Under the pieces are notes generated by a model that did no database searches, was not told the DNA's origin, and saw only the letters and a program-made list of their open reading frames with translations. The position numbers and the translations under genes are program-made. A stretch of DNA of 6,698 nucleotides from Ferrithrix thermotolerans DSM 19514 (GTDB taxonomy: Bacteria; Actinomycetota; Acidimicrobiia; Acidimicrobiales; Ilumatobacteraceae): NCBI GenBank assembly GCA_945860575.1, contig CAMAQQ010000066.1, positions 1-6,698 of the forward strand, read 5' to 3'. Shown in pieces: positions 6,501-6,698 of this stretch. The stretch's first letter is position 1; each line of letters starts with the position of its first letter.

Positions 6501-6507
6501 TATAGAA

Positions 6508-6698
6508 ATGAAAGCAACAGCAAAAAAAATATTCAAACTGGTTGTCGCCGAAGACGACCCTGCTGTCCGCAATGCAGTTCAACGCGTGCTTGAACTTGAG
6601 GGATACGAGGTATCGGTCACTAAAGACGGTGTCGCCGCACTCGACGCAATTCTTACAACTTCACCGGATGCAGTTGTTATGGATGTGATGATGCCTTT
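6508..6698 (+). CDS. Two-component response regulator, receiver domain (cut by the window edge)
   Basis: Sixty-three complete codons are visible. After a basic ten-residue lead (MKATAKKIFK) comes the receiver domain: strand 1 LVVAEDD with the acidic pocket E15-D16-D17, helix 1 PAVRNAVQRVLELEGYEV (18-35), then DGVAALDAI (40-48) and strand 3 VVMDVMMP, where D59 is the phosphorylated aspartate. The VMDVMMP motif and EGYEV spacing are typical of OmpR/PhoB-class regulators (for example MprA/MtrA-type), but the DNA-binding output domain is outside the window, so the subfamily is inferred. The ATG at 6508 has no ribosome-binding site; a GTG at 6487 is in frame and open, but would add seven unusual residues. 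The partner histidine kinase would be expected downstream. It is divergent from the secreted-protein gene and likely autoregulated through the repeats between them. Confidence 0.85.
   Translation, partial: MKATAKKIFKLVVAEDDPAVRNAVQRVLELEGYEVSVTKDGVAALDAILTTSPDAVVMDVMMP

Larger units (their letters stand above)
6346..6507. promoter_or_regulatory. Divergent intergenic region between the secreted-protein gene and the response-regulator gene
   Basis: This 162-bp region must hold promoters for both flanking genes. It contains the ATTAAGAA repeat array described separately and, on the plus strand, TTGACG at 6450-6455 without a clear -10 at the expected distance. The minus-strand ribosome-binding site lies at 6358-6353. 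An open frame on the minus strand covers the region but it is antisense to the receiver domain at one end and has no protein-like features, so I treat the region as non-coding. Confidence 0.55.

Noticed and set aside
6345..6572. A 75-codon minus-strand frame across the intergenic region upstream of the secreted protein
   Set aside because: It begins antisense to the receiver domain, lacks a ribosome-binding site, and runs over the promoter and repeat region.

Overview
The window looks like a piece of an actinobacterial chromosome of moderate G+C content. This rests on the general style of the proteins: a fused double-ATPase peptide importer, an actinobacteria-like pterin carbinolamine dehydratase, and a secreted helical protein of a kind I associate with Actinobacteria. 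A freshwater or marine Acidimicrobiia-like organism is plausible, but the lineage is inferred and not proven by any marker gene here.

Layout. Positions 1-119 hold the start of a minus-strand gene for a secreted protein, probably a substrate-binding lipid-free or lipid-anchored partner of the transporter next door. A 189-bp divergent intergenic region follows, ending in three tandem 10-bp repeats that run straight into the next start codon. From 309 to 5797 five plus-strand genes are packed as an apparent operon: a DppB-type permease, a DppC-type permease, a single protein carrying both ATPase subunits (DppD and DppF types fused), a short pterin-4a-carbinolamine dehydratase, and a 12-helix MFS transporter. 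Junctions are a 4-bp overlap, a 10-bp gap bridged by a five-codon mini-frame, a 33-bp gap with a hairpin over the start codon, and a 1-bp overlap.

At 5782-5818 a long hairpin with a T-run on the minus strand terminates the opposing gene, and its stem doubles as the last codons of the MFS gene. The opposing gene (5839-6345, minus) encodes a small secreted helical protein of unknown function. It is divergent from a response-regulator gene starting at 6508 that runs off the window. The 162 bp between them carries three copies of ATTAAGAA spaced 22 and 11 bp apart, the helical-turn spacing seen in operators of OmpR/PhoB-type regulators.

How it fits together. The permeases and the fused ATPase form an inner-membrane importer for peptides or a similar substrate, which needs an external binding protein; the divergent secreted gene is the natural candidate. 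The dehydratase and MFS carrier are joined to it by spacing only, and a metabolic link is not evident. The response regulator and the secreted protein may form a separate, locally regulated pair. I see no mobile element, CRISPR array, RNA gene or clearly new defence or biosynthetic system; the most interesting signals are small regulatory architectures.
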